From the NCBI GenBank assembly GCA_026005075.1, contig BPKJ01000001.1, positions 806,001 to 870,000 on the forward strand: a DNA stretch of 64,000 nt. The letters run 5' to 3'. The position numbers and the translations under genes are program-made. Under the pieces are notes generated by a model, which saw only the letters and a program-made list of their open reading frames with translations, ran no database searches and was not told the origin of the DNA. Source of the DNA: Lysobacteraceae bacterium. Lineage in GTDB: Bacteria > Pseudomonadota > Gammaproteobacteria > Xanthomonadales > Xanthomonadaceae. Shown here piece by piece: positions 61,254 to 64,000 of this stretch. Within the stretch, counting starts at the first letter, position 1, and the number at the start of each line of letters is the position of its first letter.

Positions 61254-62720
61254 TCACTCGCGCCAGAAACTGGGCGTGAACAGGACGAGCACGGAGAACA
61301 CCTCGAGGCGCCCGAGCAGCATGCCCAGGGTGCCCAGCCATACCGCGGCGTCGTTGACCGAGGCAAAGTTGGCCGCGACCTCGCCGAGACCGGGTCCGAG
61401 GTTGGTGATCGTGGCCACGGTGGCGCCGAAACTGGTGAGGATGTCGAGCCCGGTGGCGTTCATGGCCACCACCATCGCGATGAAGCAGAACATCCACAGC
61501 GCGATGAAACCCGAGACCGAGAGCACCACGCTCTCCGAGACCGGCTTGCCGCCCATCTTCACCAGGAACCGGCCGTGCGGGTGGACCAGCTGCTTGACCT
61601 CGCGGTAGCCCTGGCGCAGGAGCATCACCACGCGTGCCACCTTGAGCCCGGACGTGGTCGAGCCCGCGCAGCCGCCGATGATGGCCAGCCCGACCAGGAG
61701 CAGCGGTGCAGGATGGGCCCAGTGATCGAAGCCTACGGTGCCGAAACCGGTGGTGGTGAGGTTGGAGACCACCTGGAAGGTGGCATGGCGCAGGGCGTCG
61801 TGCAGGCTTTCGTAGTCGTGTCCGAAGAAGAGCAGCAATCCGGTCGGGACACTGAACACCACGACGATGCGCAGGAAGGCCCTCAGCTCGGAATCGGCGA
61901 AGTAGACCCCGCTGCTTGCCCGTCGCCAGGCAAGGAAATGAAGGCCGAAGTTGATCCCGCCGACGATCATGAAGACCACGGCAATCCACTCCAGCAAGGC
62001 ACTGTCGAAAGCCCCGAAGCTGGCGTCGTAGGTCGAGAAACCGGCCGTGGCGATGGTGGCCATGGCGTGGCAGACGGCGTCGAACAGGTTCATGCCGCCG
62101 GCCCAGTAGGCGAGGGCGCAGAGCAGGTTGATGCCGATGTACACGCCCCACAGGGCCTTGGCGGTGTCGGCGATCCGTGGGGTCAGCTTGGCATCGCGGG
62201 TCAGCCCCCCGCTCTCCGCACGGAACAGCTGCGTGCCGCCGATCTTCAGCATCGGCAGGATCGCGACCGAGAGGATCACCACACCCATCCCGCCCACGAA
62301 GTGCAGGAAGGCGCGGTAGAACAGCACCGAGCGTGGCAGATGGTCGAGGCCGACGATGATCGTGGCGCCGGTCGTGGTCAGCCCGGAGGTGGCCTCGAAC
62401 ATGGCCGCCGTGAAGCTGAGGTAGGGCGGCGCGTACATGAAGGGCAGCGAGGAGACCAGGCCGGCCAGCAGCCAGGTCAGGGTCACCACGAGAAAGCCGT
62501 CACGCAGGCGCAGCTCGTAGACGACCTCGCGGAACGGCCACCAGATCAGCGCTCCGAGCGTTGCGGTGAGGGCAAAGCTGCCGAGGAACACGCGCGCGGT
62601 GTCCTCGCCGTAGGCCAGGGCCAGCAGTGCCGGCGGCAGCTTGGAGAACGACGACAGCCCGATGATGATGCCCAGCACCCGTAGCATCGCCTGCAGTCGC
62701 AGTGGCAGGTGCACGGCCAT
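61254..62720 (-). CDS. trkH: Trk-type potassium uptake protein TrkH
   Basis: MAVHLPLRLQAMLRVLGIIIGLSSFSKLPPALLALAYGEDTARVFLGSFALTATLG...FMYAPPYLSFTAAMFEATSGLTTTGATII...FYRAFLHFVGGMGVVILSVAILPML. Confidence 0.96.
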   Translation of the reverse strand: MAVHLPLRLQAMLRVLGIIIGLSSFSKLPPALLALAYGEDTARVFLGSFALTATLGALIWWPFREVVYELRLRDGFLVVTLTWLLAGLVSSLPFMYAPPYLSFTAAMFEATSGLTTTGATIIVGLDHLPRSVLFYRAFLHFVGGMGVVILSVAILPMLKIGGTQLFRAESGGLTRDAKLTPRIADTAKALWGVYIGINLLCALAYWAGGMNLFDAVCHAMATIATAGFSTYDASFGAFDSALLEWIAVVFMIVGGINFGLHFLAWRRASSGVYFADSELRAFLRIVVVFSVPTGLLLFFGHDYESLHDALRHATFQVVSNLTTTGFGTVGFDHWAHPAPLLLVGLAIIGGCAGSTTSGLKVARVVMLLRQGYREVKQLVHPHGRFLVKMGGKPVSESVVLSVSGFIALWMFCFIAMVVAMNATGLDILTSFGATVATITNLGPGLGEVAANFASVNDAAVWLGTLGMLLGRLEVFSVLVLFTPSFWRE

Positions 62721-62722
62721 GC

Positions 62723-64000
62723 TCAGATCCAGGTCGCGTCGGTACGGAACAGCGCCTGCACCTTGGGCAGCTGCTGCTTGTCGACGAGGAACACGATGAT
62801 GTGATCGTTGGGCTCGATGACCACGTCGTGGTGGGCGATGAGCAGCTTGTCGCCGCGGACGATGCCGCCGATGGTGGCGGCTTCGGGAAGCTGCAGCTCG
62901 TCGAGCGCACGGCCGATCACCCGGGAGGTCCTGCGGTCGCCCACGGCCACCGCCTCGATGGCCTCGGCCATGCCCCGGCGCAGGGAGTGGACGCGGACGA
63001 GGTTGCCTTCGCGGATGCTGGTCAGCAGCGCACCGAGGGTGACCTGCTGTGGGCTGACCGCGATGTCGATGGTGCCGCCCTCGACCAGTTCGGCATAGGC
63101 CGGCCGGTTGATGAGCGCGATCACCCGCTGGCAGCCGAGCCGCTTGGCGAGCATGGCCGAGAGGATGTTGGCCTCGTCGTCGTTGGTGACGGCGCAGTAG
63201 ACGTCGGTGGTGTCGATGTTCTCCTCGCGGAGGAGGGCCTCGTCGGCGCAGTCGCCCATCAGCACGATCGAGTTGAGGAGATCCTCGGCGATGCGCTTGG
63301 AACGCTCCTTGTCACGCTCCAGGACCTTGACCGAGAACTGCTTCTCCAGCGCCTTGGCGAGGTTGCGGCCGATGTTGCCGCCGCCTGCGATGAACACGCG
63401 CCGGACCGGCCGCTCCGCGCGCCTGAGCTCGCTCATGACGGTGCGGATGTCGGCACGGTCGGCGAGGAAGAACACCTCGTCACCGGCCTCGATGCGGGTG
63501 CTGGCCTCGGGGATGATCGGCCGCCCCTCGCGAAAGATCGCCGCGACCCGGGCATCGACCGATTCGGGCAGGTGCGAGCGCAGGTCACGGATCTCGTGGC
63601 CGACCAGCGCACCGCCGGGCACCGCGCGCACCGCGACCAGCTGCGCCCGGCCCTCGGCGAAGTCGAGGACCTGCAGCGCTCCGGGATACTCGATCAGTCG
63701 CTGGATGTGGCGGCAGACCAGCCCTTCCGGACTGATCGGAACGTCCACCGCGGCGCGGGTCTTGGCCATCAGCTCGGGATGCTGCAGGTACTCGGCCTCG
63801 CGCAGACGGGCGATCTTGGTCGGCGTCTTGTAGACGATGTCGGCCATCTCGCAGGCGATCAGGTTGACCTCGTCGCTGGAGGTCAGGGCGATGATCAGCT
63901 CGGCATCCTCGGCCCCGGCGTGACCGAGCACGCTGGGCAGCGAGGCGTGCCCGTGGACGGTGCGGATGTCGAGCCGCTCGGACAGCTCCTTGAGCTTGGC
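62723..64000 (-). CDS. trkA: Trk system potassium transporter TrkA, N-terminus outside window
   Basis: ...RRVFIAGGGNIGRNLAKALEKQFSVKVLERDKERSKRIAEDLLNSIVLMGDCADEALLREENIDTTDVYCAVTNDDEANILSAMLAKRLGCQRVIALINRPAYAELVE; reading continues to the window edge (AKLKELSERLDIRTVHGHASLPSVLGHAGAEDAELIIALT). Confidence 0.95.
   Translation of the reverse strand, partial: AKLKELSERLDIRTVHGHASLPSVLGHAGAEDAELIIALTSSDEVNLIACEMADIVYKTPTKIARLREAEYLQHPELMAKTRAAVDVPISPEGLVCRHIQRLIEYPGALQVLDFAEGRAQLVAVRAVPGGALVGHEIRDLRSHLPESVDARVAAIFREGRPIIPEASTRIEAGDEVFFLADRADIRTVMSELRRAERPVRRVFIAGGGNIGRNLAKALEKQFSVKVLERDKERSKRIAEDLLNSIVLMGDCADEALLREENIDTTDVYCAVTNDDEANILSAMLAKRLGCQRVIALINRPAYAELVEGGTIDIAVSPQQVTLGALLTSIREGNLVRVHSLRRGMAEAIEAVAVGDRRTSRVIGRALDELQLPEAATIGGIVRGDKLLIAHHDVVIEPNDHIIVFLVDKQQLPKVQALFRTDATWI

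Overview
The window is GC-rich bacterial DNA spanning a replication-origin region of gammaproteobacterial type. dnaA, dnaN, recF and gyrB lie on the minus strand; rpmH, rnpA, yidC and mnmE lie on the plus strand. Other housekeeping genes include nrdA (partial), hrpB, fbp, an exbB/exbD/exbD/tonB set, mnmG, putA, zapE, ahpF/ahpC, rpoD, dtd, a lipid A-type acyltransferase, trkH and trkA (partial). The main non-coding signals are: a cobalamin riboswitch in the leader of a class I ribonucleotide reductase gene; two perfect parS-like 16-bp palindromes (TGTTCCACGTGGAACA) inside recF, both encoding FHVEQ; a candidate oriC in the dnaA-dnaN gap; an OxyR-type site upstream of ahpC; and a CRP/Clp-like palindrome. 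The best candidate for an undescribed system is a compact co-directional accessory cassette at about 32.4-36.4 kb between mnmE and mnmG. It encodes a secreted protein, a CPBP/CAAX-type protease, a PDZ-M48 metalloprotease, a 54-aa ORF, a CFI-box-CTERM-like protein, a 203-aa orphan and a 42-aa single-TM peptide; the last five genes overlap at their starts. Convergent to it is a NatA/NatB-type ABC transporter. Several genes (AraC-like/HDOD fusion, natB, alpha/beta hydrolase, ferredoxin-NADP reductase, mnmG, secreted nuclease) have reading-frame breaks. These look more like sequence errors than true pseudogenisation. No tRNA, rRNA, CRISPR array or transposon was recognised. All assignments come from reading the sequence and the supplied ORF track; no database search was run.
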